From positions 1 to 64,000 of the forward strand of contig VGYX01000005.1 in the NCBI GenBank assembly GCA_016872835.1: 64,000 bases of DNA, written 5' to 3'. A program made the translations under genes and the position numbers. Numbering within the stretch: position 1 is the stretch's first letter; each line of letters begins with the position of its first letter. This stretch comes from Planctomycetota bacterium. GTDB taxonomy: Bacteria; Planctomycetota; Phycisphaerae; Phycisphaerales; SM1A02. Below are positions 1-8,414 of the stretch, piece after piece. Below the pieces are notes generated by a model that was not told the DNA's origin, searched no databases, and worked only from the letters and a program-made list of their open reading frames with translations.

Positions 1-1074
1 GCCACCGCCACCCTCTCGATCGCCGGCCAGAGCATCTGGGTCGACAACATCACCCGCAGCATGCTTTCAAGCGGCCGCCTGGCCGAGTACATCCGCGACT
101 GGAGCGTGGTGGGCCTGACCAGCAACCCGACCATCTTCGAGAAGGCGATCGCCGGCTCGAACGACTACGACTCGCAGATCCGCGAGCTGCTCGCCAAGGG
201 CATCGACGGCGAGAAGCTCTTCTTCGAGCTCGCCATCACCGACCTGACCAAGGCCGCCGACCTCTTCAAGGGGGTGCACGAGCGCACCGGCGGCATCGAC
301 GGCTGGGTGAGCCTGGAGGTCAGCCCGCTGCTCGCGCGCGACGCGAAGACCACGGTCGAGCAGGCCGTGGCGCTGCACGCGAAGGCGAACCGCCCGAACC
401 TGTTCATCAAGGTGCCCGGCACCCCCGAGGGCCTGCCCGCGATCGAGGAGCTGACCTACCGCGGCATCCCGATCAACGTGACGCTGCTGTTCAGTGCGAA
501 GCACTACCTCGCTGCCGCCGACGCCTATCTGAAGGGCCTTGAGCGCCGCGCCAAGGAAGGCAAGCACCTGCGCGTGGAGAGCGTGGCCAGCGTCTTCATC
601 AGCCGCTGGGAGAAGAAGGCGAACGCCAAGGTGCCCGACGCGCTGAAGAACAAGGCCGGCATCGCCATCGGCGAGTGCTGCTACCAGGCGTACGCCGAGG
701 TCTACGGCAGCGCGCGCTTCCTGGCGCTGCAGGAGAAGGGTGCGCGTCCGCAGCGCCTGCTCATGGCGAGCACCAGCACGAAGGACCCGAGCCTGCCCGA
801 CACCATGTACGTGACCGCGCTCGCCGCGGCGCGCACCGTGAACACCATGCCCGAGGAGACGCTGCACGCGTTCCACGATCACGGCAAGGTGGAGAGCCTG
901 GTCCGCACCGACGGCGGCGCGGGCCCGAACACGCTGGCGGCCATGGAGAAGGTCGGCTGCGGCGTGGACGCCTGCGCGCTGGAACTTCAGAAGGAAGGCG
1001 CGGACAGCTTCGTGAAGAGCTGGAACGACATGCTCGCGAAGATCCACGAGAAGAGCGCCGCGATGGCGAAGTGA
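1..1074 (+). CDS. tal: Transaldolase, 5' end outside window
   Basis: Transaldolase of the pentose phosphate pathway (sedoheptulose-7-P + glyceraldehyde-3-P to erythrose-4-P + fructose-6-P), cytoplasmic. The frame is open from base 1 and the residues before the first Met (GQSIWVDNITRS) already match the family N-terminus, so the gene begins upstream of the window and the Met at base 61 is internal. Family blocks seen: GLTSNPTIF and NLFIKVPGT, whose Lys (codon 409-411) is the expected Schiff-base residue, and a C-terminal KEGADSFVKSW block. The pattern fits the longer, mycobacterial-type transaldolase group. tyrS follows after 42 bases. Confidence 0.95.
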   Translation, partial: ATATLSIAGQSIWVDNITRSMLSSGRLAEYIRDWSVVGLTSNPTIFEKAIAGSNDYDSQIRELLAKGIDGEKLFFELAITDLTKAADLFKGVHERTGGIDGWVSLEVSPLLARDAKTTVEQAVALHAKANRPNLFIKVPGTPEGLPAIEELTYRGIPINVTLLFSAKHYLAAADAYLKGLERRAKEGKHLRVESVASVFISRWEKKANAKVPDALKNKAGIAIGECCYQAYAEVYGSARFLALQEKGARPQRLLMASTSTKDPSLPDTMYVTALAAARTVNTMPEETLHAFHDHGKVESLVRTDGGAGPNTLAAMEKVGCGVDACALELQKEGADSFVKSWNDMLAKIHEKSAAMAK

Positions 1075-1103
1075 GTCGAGCGGCGTGCCAAGCGGCCCGC
1101 CGC

Positions 1104-1109
1104 TAGATT
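1104..1109 (+). promoter_or_regulatory. TANNNT -10-like box before tyrS
   Basis: TAGATT lies 7 bases before the tyrS ATG, with no Shine-Dalgarno sequence between. Transcription would begin at or next to the start codon (leaderless). No convincing -35 element is visible. Part of a pattern repeated across the window. Confidence 0.5.
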
Positions 1110-1116
1110 CCCACCC

Positions 1117-2400
1117 ATGTCCCACGGCGACTATCTCGGCGAACTCTCCTGGCGCGGCATGCTGCATCAGGCCACCGACGGCCTGAAGGAGCACCTTGCC
1201 GGGGGCCAGCGCACGGGCTATTGCGGCTTCGATCCCACCGCGGACAGCCTGACCGTGGGCAACCTGGTCAGCGTGGTGCTGCTGGCGCGGCTGCAGCGGG
1301 CGGGACACCGGCCGATCGCGGTGGTGGGCGGCGCGACCGGCATGATCGGCGACCCCAGCGGCAAGGCGAGCGAGCGCACGCTGCTCGACGCCGATCGCGT
1401 GCGTCACAACCTGCACTGCCAGAAGTCGCAGATGGAGCGCATGCTCGACTTCACGGGCCCGTGCGCCGCGCGCATCGTGAACAACGCGGACTGGCTCGGT
1501 TCGCTCGGCTACATCGACATGCTGCGCGACATCGGCAAGCACTTCAGCGTGAACCAGATGATCGCGCGCGACAGCGTGTCCAGCCGTCTCGAAGGCCGCG
1601 AGCAGGGGATCAGCTACACCGAGTTCAGCTACATGATCCTGCAGGCCTACGACTTCCTGCATCTCTTCCGCGCCACTGGCTGCACGCTGCAGGTGGGCGG
1701 CAGCGACCAGTTCGGCAACATCGTGAGCGGCGTGGACCTGATCCGCCGCCTCGAGGGCACGCACGCCTTCGGCGCCACCGCGCCGCTGCTGCTGAAGGCC
1801 GACGGCACCAAGTTCGGCAAGAGCGAGTCGGGCAACGTGTGGCTGTCCGCCGAGAAGACCAGCCCGTACCGATTCCATCAGTTCTTCCTGAACGCGAGCG
1901 ACGATCAGGTGGGTCAGCTGCTGCGCTGGTTCACCTTCATGAGCCGCGAGGAAGTGGAGGCGCTGGAGGCGAGCCAGAAGGCCGCCCCGCAGGAGCGCGC
2001 CGCGCAGAAGGCGCTCGCCGACGCGGTGACCGACCTGGTGCACGGAACGGGGGAGACCGCGCGGGCGAGGGCCGCCGCCGCCGCGCTGTTCAGCGGCGAC
2101 GTGCGCGGCCTTGACGCCGCGCTGTTGCGTGACATCGCGTCGGATCTGCCGAGCAGCGAGGTTCCTGCCGCACACCTCGCTGGGGAGGGTCTCGCGCTGC
2201 TGGATCTGCTGCCCACCACGTCACTGGCCGCAAGCAAGCGCGAGGCGCGCGAGTTCCTGGGGGCCGGCGCCGTGAGCGTGAATGGCGAGAAGATCGCCGC
2301 TGAAGCTCGGCTGACTTCCGCGCATCTGCTGCATGGCGAGATCGCGCTGCTGCGGCGCGGCAAGAAGTTGTGGCATGTCGTGCGCGCGTCGCACGGCTGA
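1117..2400 (+). CDS. tyrS: Tyrosyl-tRNA synthetase
   Basis: Charges tRNA-Tyr with tyrosine; class I aminoacyl-tRNA synthetase, cytoplasmic, 427 aa as in the family. The N-terminal catalytic domain has the block GFDPTADSL followed by TVGN (about residues 46-49) where the class I HIGH signature normally stands, and the KMSKS-type loop reads KFGKS. Specificity blocks DIGKHFSVNQM, GISYTEFSYM and QVGGSDQFGN are intact. The last 80 residues form an S4 RNA-binding domain. The Thr/Asn forms of HIGH occur in some bacterial TyrRS, so activity is expected. It starts at ATG 1117 behind a TAGATT box. Confidence 0.97.
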   Translation: MSHGDYLGELSWRGMLHQATDGLKEHLAGGQRTGYCGFDPTADSLTVGNLVSVVLLARLQRAGHRPIAVVGGATGMIGDPSGKASERTLLDADRVRHNLHCQKSQMERMLDFTGPCAARIVNNADWLGSLGYIDMLRDIGKHFSVNQMIARDSVSSRLEGREQGISYTEFSYMILQAYDFLHLFRATGCTLQVGGSDQFGNIVSGVDLIRRLEGTHAFGATAPLLLKADGTKFGKSESGNVWLSAEKTSPYRFHQFFLNASDDQVGQLLRWFTFMSREEVEALEASQKAAPQERAAQKALADAVTDLVHGTGETARARAAAAALFSGDVRGLDAALLRDIASDLPSSEVPAAHLAGEGLALLDLLPTTSLAASKREAREFLGAGAVSVNGEKIAAEARLTSAHLLHGEIALLRRGKKLWHVVRASHG

Positions 2401-2405
2401 TCTTG

Positions 2406-3467
2406 TCAGGTCGTGCTCGGCACCGCGGCTTCCACGGGCGCCGGCGCGGGCTCGCTTGGCTTTGCGCGCGGCTCGATCTTCAGCGGCACGGTGACTTCCG
2501 AGGGCCGCTTGCCGTCCACGCTTTCCACCTGCACTCCGGGCGGCAGCACCCACGCGCTGATCGCCTTCTGCGTGATGCGCTTGCTGAGTTCCTCGGGGGT
2601 CAGGTGCACGATCGCGACGGTGCGCGTCTGTCCAGCCTCGATCGGCCCCAGCGCGTCGCCTGGAGCGCTCAGCACGACCTGACGCAGCAGGTCGCCCTGC
2701 TCGCCGAACGAGACGTCGAACCCCTTCAGGTCCTCCGGTGCGCCAGCGACCTCCACGCGCACCGTCGGAAGCGTGAACGATCGGCTGCGAGCCGCGACCG
2801 TGAACTGCACCTTCACGCGATCGGGGGTGAACACGGCCTGCGAGGCGGCGAGCTTCAAGGATTCCGGCAGACGCAGCGACGCGCTCACCTCATGTGTTGA
2901 ACCCTCGGGAAGATCCTTCGCATCCACGACGGCTTCGGCCGTCTCCTGGCTGGCCGCGCTGGCGGAGGGCTCCGGCACGAGCACCTGCACCTCGGCCGGC
3001 TCCACCTTGGTGTCACCGCGCAGCGTGGCAAGCGGCGCCACCGCGCGCACCGCCATGCGCACGGGCACCATGGAGCCCACGCGAATGTCGATGCGGTCGG
3101 GCCGCACCGCCGACACGGATGCGTCGGTCGTACGAATCTCGGGACTCGCCTCGATCAGCGGCGCCAGATTGAGCGTGCGCTGTCCCGGCTCCTGGCCGAC
3201 CACGTTGGGATCCAGCGTGAGCGTGAGGCCCTGTTCAAGCTTCGTCTGGAGCGCGTTGATGCTGGCAGGACTGCCCCTCAGGGTCACGGTGACCGCCTGC
3301 GGCTGCGCCGGATCGACGAACTGGCGCTCGGGATCCGAAGGTCGCAGCACGACCTTGCCGGTCAGGATTCGCACGTCGCGCGTTCGGTCGGCGGCCCACG
3401 TCCAGATCAGCAGCGTGGCGATGATCGCCACCACGAGCGTCGAGATGCGGTTGCGCCACTCGCTCAT
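2406..3467 (-). CDS. cdaR: YbbR-domain regulator of c-di-AMP cyclase
   Basis: 353 aa. One N-terminal membrane segment (about residues 8-24) is followed by an extracytoplasmic part made of YbbR-like beta repeats. In Firmicutes the YbbR protein CdaR binds and modulates the membrane diadenylate cyclase CdaA. Here the gene follows cdaA with a single base between the cdaA stop and this ATG (3467), so the two are almost certainly co-translated. The C-terminus is Pro/Ala-rich. The start was chosen because the residues before this Met overlap the end of cdaA and do not look like membrane-protein sequence. Confidence 0.8.
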   Translation of the reverse strand: MSEWRNRISTLVVAIIATLLIWTWAADRTRDVRILTGKVVLRPSDPERQFVDPAQPQAVTVTLRGSPASINALQTKLEQGLTLTLDPNVVGQEPGQRTLNLAPLIEASPEIRTTDASVSAVRPDRIDIRVGSMVPVRMAVRAVAPLATLRGDTKVEPAEVQVLVPEPSASAASQETAEAVVDAKDLPEGSTHEVSASLRLPESLKLAASQAVFTPDRVKVQFTVAARSRSFTLPTVRVEVAGAPEDLKGFDVSFGEQGDLLRQVVLSAPGDALGPIEAGQTRTVAIVHLTPEELSKRITQKAISAWVLPPGVQVESVDGKRPSEVTVPLKIEPRAKPSEPAPAPVEAAVPSTT

Positions 3468-3468
3468 C

Positions 3469-4455
3469 TCAGGCTTCCTTGCGAGGCTCGACCTCGTCCT
3501 CGGTCGCCTCGGCCGCGGGATCACGCGTGGCGTCGGCTTCCGCGGCGGCGGCCTCGGTCGCGGCCTCCACGATGCTCGCCGGCTCGTCGTTCAGCCCGGG
3601 CGTGGGAAGGGCGGGCGCGTCGACGCCACCCACGCTGCCGAAGATCGCCCCCAGCAGCGATCCCTGACCACGGCGCTTCGGTCGGCTCAGGCGCTGGCGC
3701 AATTGCTCGGCGAAGTCGGCGTGCGGAACCGGATCGGAGAGCTTGCCGCTCTCGGCAAGACGGATCGTGCCGTTCTCCTCGCTCACCACCACCACCAGCG
3801 CGTCGCACTCCTCGGTCACGCCCACGGCGGCACGATGGCGCGCGCCCAGACGCACCGCGAAGGTCTCGTCGGTCAGTGGAAGTTGGACGCTCGCTGCGGC
3901 GATGCGTTCGCCTCGGATCACCACGGCCAGGTCATGCAGCGGACTGCTGGGCCAGAAGATGCTCTCAAGGACCGGCGCGGTCAGTCGCGCGTCCAGTTGC
4001 ACGCCCTGTGCGGCAAGCCCCGCCAGGCTGGTGCCGCGCTCGATCACCACCAGCGCGCCAAAGCGGTTGCGGCTGAGGAAACCGATCGCCTCGTCCAGCG
4101 AGTCGACCAGCGGATCGAGGTTGCGTCGCTCGCTTGGCACGATCGTCTGGCCCAGGCGCACCATCGCCTGACGCAGTTCGGGCTGGAACACGACCAGCAG
4201 GAACACCGCGATCGCGCCCAGCAGGCCTTCGCTCAGGAAGCGCAGGCGCGCGAAGCTCTCGCTGAACAGGCCCGCGAAACGGATGCCCAGCAGCAGCACC
4301 GCCACCAGGATGATCGCGCCCTTGAACACGCCGGCGCCGCGCGTTCCCTGCAGGAAGCGCAGCACGAACAGCACGCCCACGAAGATGACCGACAGCTCGA
4401 CCGCCACGCTGAGCGGATCACTCCCCCTGAAGAGCTGGAAGAGACGGTCGAACAC
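3469..4455 (-). CDS. cdaA: Membrane diadenylate cyclase, altered DGA motif
   Basis: Synthesises the second messenger c-di-AMP from two ATP at the inner membrane. From the GTG at 4455 it is 328 aa: membrane segments in about residues 18-60 and 72-92, then a DisA_N (DAC) domain at about 110-235. The RHR motif is intact (206-208), but the usual DGA motif reads DLA (175-177; codons 3933-3925), so the Gly is Leu. A C-terminal Ala/Glu-rich tail is not typical of the family. Longer starts would run into the divergent gene at 4505, while a TACAGT box 6 bases before the GTG supports this start. cdaR follows directly. Confidence 0.85.
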   Translation of the reverse strand: MFDRLFQLFRGSDPLSVAVELSVIFVGVLFVLRFLQGTRGAGVFKGAIILVAVLLLGIRFAGLFSESFARLRFLSEGLLGAIAVFLLVVFQPELRQAMVRLGQTIVPSERRNLDPLVDSLDEAIGFLSRNRFGALVVIERGTSLAGLAAQGVQLDARLTAPVLESIFWPSSPLHDLAVVIRGERIAAASVQLPLTDETFAVRLGARHRAAVGVTEECDALVVVVSEENGTIRLAESGKLSDPVPHADFAEQLRQRLSRPKRRGQGSLLGAIFGSVGGVDAPALPTPGLNDEPASIVEAATEAAAAEADATRDPAAEATEDEVEPRKEA

Positions 4456-4461
4456 GGGCCG

Positions 4462-4467
4462 ACTGTA
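4462..4467 (-). promoter_or_regulatory. TANNNT -10-like box before cdaA
   Basis: On the minus strand TACAGT stands 6 bases before the GTG of cdaA, without a ribosome-binding site between. It faces away from a second box (TAGGAT, 4492-4497), so the 49-base gap holds two divergent leaderless-type promoters. Confidence 0.5.
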
Positions 4468-4491
4468 CCACGCGAAACTGCGCCAGATCGC

Positions 4492-4497
4492 TAGGAT
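4492..4497 (+). promoter_or_regulatory. TANNNT -10-like box before gene at 4505
   Basis: TAGGAT ends 7 bases before the ATG at 4505. The same hexamer and spacing stand before murC. Confidence 0.5.
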
Positions 4498-4504
4498 TCG
4501 CAGG

Positions 4505-5023
4505 ATGAGCCGAGATGCGACCACCATTCCCGTGGGCAAGCCGACCTTCCAGTGCGCGGCGAGTGGCGAAGCGCTTCCGCCCGGCACGTCGTGCGTCACG
4601 ACGGTGCGCGAGAACGGCCAAGGTGGCTTCGAGCGCCTCGAGTTCAGTCAGGCCGCGTGGCTCGCGGGCGCGCGGCCCGAGGGATTGCTGTGCTGGTGGA
4701 AGACCGTGATGCCCGAGCCCGACGCCAAGCGACGACTGGTGCTCGATGACGAGGCGATCGAGGAGGTCTTCGATCGTCTTGCCGAGGATGACCGTCCCAA
4801 TCGCGTCGCCGTGCGCTGGCTGCTCGCCATGATCCTCCTGCGCAAGAAGCGGCTTCGTCACCTTCGGGTGGAAAGCGCGGAAGGGGTCGAGACCTGGCTC
4901 TTCTCGCGCCGCGGCGACGCCGAGGGCGCTCCGGCCACCGCGGTGGTGCGTCCGGCGCTCGACGAGGAAGCGATCGCGGCGCTTGGAGATGAATTGGGCG
5001 CGGTGGTCTCGTTCGATGCGTGA
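4505..5023 (+). CDS. Conserved-looking hypothetical protein
   Basis: 172 aa, no signal peptide or membrane segment, family not recognised. The N-terminal third has paired Cys/Trp positions (FQCAASGEAL, SCVTTV, LLCWWK) that suggest a small folded domain, possibly metal-binding; the middle is acidic (LDDEAIEEVFDRL) and is followed by a basic stretch (LLRKKRLRHL). It is transcribed away from cdaA and its stop overlaps the start of the lipoprotein gene at 5016, so those two are probably one operon. Confidence 0.7.
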   Translation: MSRDATTIPVGKPTFQCAASGEALPPGTSCVTTVRENGQGGFERLEFSQAAWLAGARPEGLLCWWKTVMPEPDAKRRLVLDDEAIEEVFDRLAEDDRPNRVAVRWLLAMILLRKKRLRHLRVESAEGVETWLFSRRGDAEGAPATAVVRPALDEEAIAALGDELGAVVSFDA

Positions 5024-5882
5024 TCGCTGGCTTGCTGGCGCGCTGCTGCTCCTGGCCGGATGCGTGGCGCCGTCGGCGAACCAGGGTTCCGTGCCACCCG
5101 CCGACCTGGTCGCCTCCAGCGCGTCCGTGGCCGACTTCGTGGCGGGCCAGTCCGCGCGCACGAGGGCACTGGATGACTTCGCCAGTCGAGGCTCGCTGGA
5201 GGTGCGCTGGAAGGACGACGAGGGGTCGCATTTCGAGCAGACCCAGGTCGAACTCGCGTGGCGCGAGCGGGGCCAGCGCATGGCCTTCCGCGCCGACAAG
5301 GTGGGCGAGCGACTGGCGTGGGCAGGTGCCGATGCCGGGCGCTGGTGGATCTTCGAGCTGAAGCGTGAGCCGAGCCGCCTGACGACGGGGCGCCGCGGCA
5401 GTGTGCCGAGGGATTCGATCCTTCCGTTCGTGGGGCCTGAGAGCGTGCTGGAGCTCATGGCCGCGCGCGCGTGGCCGGAGTCGGCGCGCGCCGCGGGTGC
5501 GGAGGGCACCTTGCGCTGGATCGAGTGGGATCTCGCCTCGCCCGTTGGCGCCTGGCGCCGGACGCGAGCGCTGGTGGAGCGGCCGGGCTCGCTTCCGCAG
5601 CGCGTGGAGTTGCTCGACTCGACGGGCCATGCGATCGCACGATCCACGTTGACGCGACCGCTTTCCGTTCCCGTGAATGGTCTGCCGACGGGTGCGTGGC
5701 CCGAGATCGCGGGCACCATGCGGATCGAGGCGGGTGAGTCGAGAGCGACATGGGACATCTTCTGGGATCAGCCCGGAACCGATCCTGCCCGTCTGAAGGA
5801 CCGGCTCTTCGACGTGGCGGTGCTCATCGAGGCGCTTCGTCCGCAGGAGGTCGTGGATCAGGATGCCACGACCAAGCCCTGA
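5016..5882 (+). CDS. Predicted lipoprotein, unknown function
   Basis: 288 aa. A short signal peptide ends in a lipobox (LLLLAGC), so lipid attachment at Cys15 is likely. The rest is a single domain rich in beta-type sequence and Trp, loosely like LolB/LolA lipoprotein carriers (a DDFASRGSLEVRW segment followed by alternating hydrophobic strands), but I cannot confirm that family. The ATG at 5016 overlaps the previous gene by 8 bases and puts the lipobox at the right distance; an earlier in-frame Met would spoil the signal peptide. Confidence 0.7.
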   Translation: MRDRWLAGALLLLAGCVAPSANQGSVPPADLVASSASVADFVAGQSARTRALDDFASRGSLEVRWKDDEGSHFEQTQVELAWRERGQRMAFRADKVGERLAWAGADAGRWWIFELKREPSRLTTGRRGSVPRDSILPFVGPESVLELMAARAWPESARAAGAEGTLRWIEWDLASPVGAWRRTRALVERPGSLPQRVELLDSTGHAIARSTLTRPLSVPVNGLPTGAWPEIAGTMRIEAGESRATWDIFWDQPGTDPARLKDRLFDVAVLIEALRPQEVVDQDATTKP

Positions 5883-5883
5883 C

Positions 5884-7299
5884 ATGTGCGGCGTGATGCG
5901 TGACTGGGTGGCATGGCTGCGGTGGCTTGTGCCTGTCGTCCTGCTGTGGGCCGCGGCCGGATCGCAGCCGGTGCCCTCGCCCGTGGCCACCTCCTCAGGC
6001 GATCACCTGTGGTGGGTGCAGCCGCAGGAGAAGATGTGGGCGGTCACGCATGCGGCGAGAGGACCCGATGGCACGCTGGTGCGGCACGCGGTGGCGAAGT
6101 TCGACGAGGCACCCGCAGCGCTCGCGGCCGAGGGCGATCGCGTATGGGCGCTCTTCGGCGGGAAGCAGGGGCGATGCGAACTCGTGACGGGTGCGGCGGT
6201 GGTGAATCCCGCCAGCGATCTGTGGTTCGTGCGGCCCGCGGGTATGCGACTCTGCGCGTCGTTGCCTCGCACGGGCGTGGAGAGCGTGGCCGCGATCGAT
6301 GGCGAACTCTGGGCGCTGTGCGTCGACACGCCGTCGCACGCGCTTCGACTTGTCGGCGAGACGTGGGTGGAGATCGAACTTCCGTCGCACGCTTCCAGCT
6401 TCACGCGCCGTGAACTCGTGCGCTCGCGTGGCGCACTGTGGTATCTGGTCGAGTCGCCTGATGGCTCCACGCTCCGATGGTCGCGCGAGTCGGGCGCTTG
6501 GCGCGGCGTTCCGCTCTCGTTGCCCGCGTGGGTTCGCACGATTCCCGGCGCCGATCTGCTGTCCGTGCAGACGAGCGATGGCAGTATCGGCTGGGTGGAG
6601 GGCGGTCGATTCGTGGCGCGAGGCGTGGCGCCCACACAGGGCGTGGTGCTTGGTTGGGGCGACGGCCTTGGCGCCCTGGACGTCGGCGCCGACGAGGTCA
6701 CGTGGGCCCCGTTGGCCGCGGCGGGGGGCGGCTTCGACGCGGCCACGGTCGTTGGCGAGCAGGCTTCGACGGCTTCCCGCTGGTTCCACCTTCCCGTGCT
6801 CGGCGTGCTCTCGCTCGGGGTGCTCATGCTGGCCACGATCCTGAAGGCGGCGCGTCAGGTGCGCGCACCCGCCGAGGCACGCGCTGCGCCGGCGGGCATG
6901 GCGGTCGGCCGACGGCTTGCCGCACTCGCGTTCGACGCGGCTCCTGTCGGCCTCGCCGCCATGCTGGCGCTCGATGTCGGCCCCGATGCGCTGCTCGGCG
7001 TTCCGCTGTGGGTCACCGACCTTGAAGAGGCGCGTCCCTTCCTTTGGATGACGGTCGGCACGGTGGCCTTCGGCATGGTGGAGGAGTGCGCCGGCTCGCG
7101 ATCGATGGGGAAGCGGGTCTTCGGGGGTGTCGTGCTGCGATCCGACGGAACCGGTGCAGCGTGGCCGCGCCACGTGGTCCGTAACCTTCTGAAGGGACTC
7201 ACGATGCTCTCGCCGCTGCTGGCGCTTCCGGCCTTGGTGAGTCGCCGTGGAGTCGGCGTGTCCGAGGTCGTGACCGACACCGCCGTGGCCGAGGCCTAG
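5884..7299 (+). CDS. RDD-family membrane protein with large N-terminal ectodomain
   Basis: 471 aa. A signal peptide or first membrane helix (about residues 8-25) is followed by about 270 residues of Trp- and Gly-rich, beta-propeller-like sequence, a membrane helix (about 305-323) and a C-terminal RDD domain with RLAALAFD and GKRVFGGVVLRSDG plus further helices. RDD domains are small integral membrane modules, some linked to ion transport. The gene starts one base after the stop of the lipoprotein gene; a Met four codons later is an alternative start. Function unknown. Confidence 0.7.
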   Translation: MCGVMRDWVAWLRWLVPVVLLWAAAGSQPVPSPVATSSGDHLWWVQPQEKMWAVTHAARGPDGTLVRHAVAKFDEAPAALAAEGDRVWALFGGKQGRCELVTGAAVVNPASDLWFVRPAGMRLCASLPRTGVESVAAIDGELWALCVDTPSHALRLVGETWVEIELPSHASSFTRRELVRSRGALWYLVESPDGSTLRWSRESGAWRGVPLSLPAWVRTIPGADLLSVQTSDGSIGWVEGGRFVARGVAPTQGVVLGWGDGLGALDVGADEVTWAPLAAAGGGFDAATVVGEQASTASRWFHLPVLGVLSLGVLMLATILKAARQVRAPAEARAAPAGMAVGRRLAALAFDAAPVGLAAMLALDVGPDALLGVPLWVTDLEEARPFLWMTVGTVAFGMVEECAGSRSMGKRVFGGVVLRSDGTGAAWPRHVVRNLLKGLTMLSPLLALPALVSRRGVGVSEVVTDTAVAEA

Positions 7300-7371
7300 C
7301 CGCTTTCTGCACGGTTGGGGCCCGGAACGCCGACATGGTGGGGTCCGATTGGGCATGGAGGCCCCTCGACC

Positions 7372-8406
7372 GTGAATTTCCCCAAGAACCTGTCCGAGTC
7401 CATCCGCACCGCTCCCTTCGCCTGGTCCATGGCGTTGGCGGCCGCCGCGCTGCCGTTTGGCGTGGTGGCGTGGAAGGGAAGCACGCGCAGCCCGTCACCT
7501 CAGACCGTGGTCGAGCCGGTCGTGCGAGCGAGCGCGTCCTCGTCGGGCGGCGTGTCGGACTGGTTCTCCGGAGCCGACAACCCATTCCTCACCGAGGAGC
7601 AGGCGCGCGAGCGACGCATGCGTGCCGCCGTGGCGCGCGTGGAGGAGGTGCTGCGACGAAGGCCCGATGTGCGCGAAGTCACCATCCTGACCGCCAACCA
7701 TGCCGAGGGTCGCGGCGCATCGGCGGTGGTCTCGATCGCGATGCGTGACGGCGTGGTGCCGGTGCAACTGGTCGATGCCGCCGGCACGCTGCTGTGTGCC
7801 GCGGTGCCCGGACTGCAGGCAGAGCAGGTCACCGTGATCGACGAGGCCTCGGGCATCCGAGCGCGTGCATGCTCGCTTGGAGCCGAGGGTGGCGATGATG
7901 GTCGCCAGGCGCTGGCGTCGGCGCAGGTTCCGGCGCGTGTGGTTCCGGTGGCTCCAGTCATCGCGCCAAGCGCGCCCAGCGCCGCGAGTCAGGGATGGCC
8001 GGCGTGGCTGTGGGCGGGTGGCGCCGCCGCCGCCGTCGGCCTCGCGTGGTCGGTCTGGTTCTGGCGAACGCGACAGGTGGACGTGGCACCGCCGCTCTCT
8101 GAAGTCGGCGAGGATGATCCGATCGCGGGCACGCTGTCCATGGCGTTGCACCGGCAGGTCGCGGAGCAGGGCACGCTGATCACCACGGCGTTGGTCGAGC
8201 GCCTCGAGCAGGGTGCGCCGGCCAACGAGGTGGCTCAACTGCTGCTGAGTCTGGAGCCGTGGGCCGCCGAGCGCGTCTTGAAGGGCATGCCGCCCGAGGC
8301 GCTTGCCAAGGTCGAGGAGGCGTTGCGCGATCCCGCGCACGACGCGCCCATGGAGCGTGTGCGTGCGCTCGCCGAGGCCGTGCTCAGCGTTCGCGTGGCT
8401 GCCTGA
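7372..8406 (+). CDS. FliF/FliG-like hybrid membrane protein
   Basis: 344 aa from GTG 7372, which has a GGAGG at 7357-7361. Order seen: membrane helix (16-34); periplasmic domain (80-170) resembling the end of the FliF/YscJ ring domain (ASAVVSIAM, CAAVPGLQAEQVTVID); Pro/Ala linker; second helix (209-231); cytoplasmic tail (250-320) resembling the FliG N-terminal domain (VAQLLLSLEPWAAERVLKGM). FliF normally has about 550 aa and ends in a short FliG-binding peptide, so this looks like a shortened M-ring protein fused to its partner domain. No other flagellar structural gene is nearby. Assignment rests on short motifs. Confidence 0.55.
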   Translation: MNFPKNLSESIRTAPFAWSMALAAAALPFGVVAWKGSTRSPSPQTVVEPVVRASASSSGGVSDWFSGADNPFLTEEQARERRMRAAVARVEEVLRRRPDVREVTILTANHAEGRGASAVVSIAMRDGVVPVQLVDAAGTLLCAAVPGLQAEQVTVIDEASGIRARACSLGAEGGDDGRQALASAQVPARVVPVAPVIAPSAPSAASQGWPAWLWAGGAAAAVGLAWSVWFWRTRQVDVAPPLSEVGEDDPIAGTLSMALHRQVAEQGTLITTALVERLEQGAPANEVAQLLLSLEPWAAERVLKGMPPEALAKVEEALRDPAHDAPMERVRALAEAVLSVRVAA

Positions 8407-8414
8407 ACTGTTCT

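Noticed and set aside
1234-1272. TyrRS HIGH motif reading TVGN taken as a sign of a dead enzyme
   Set aside because: Thr and Asn variants occur at these positions in other bacterial TyrRS, and all other catalytic blocks are intact.
67-2175. A 702-codon minus-strand frame opposite tal and tyrS
   Set aside because: Same cause; tal and tyrS are certain.
4456-4599. Longer N-terminus of CdaA with an ATG at 4599 or 4527
   Set aside because: It would overlap the divergent gene at 4505 and its promoter box; the added residues do not look like the family, and the GTG at 4455 has a well-placed TACAGT.
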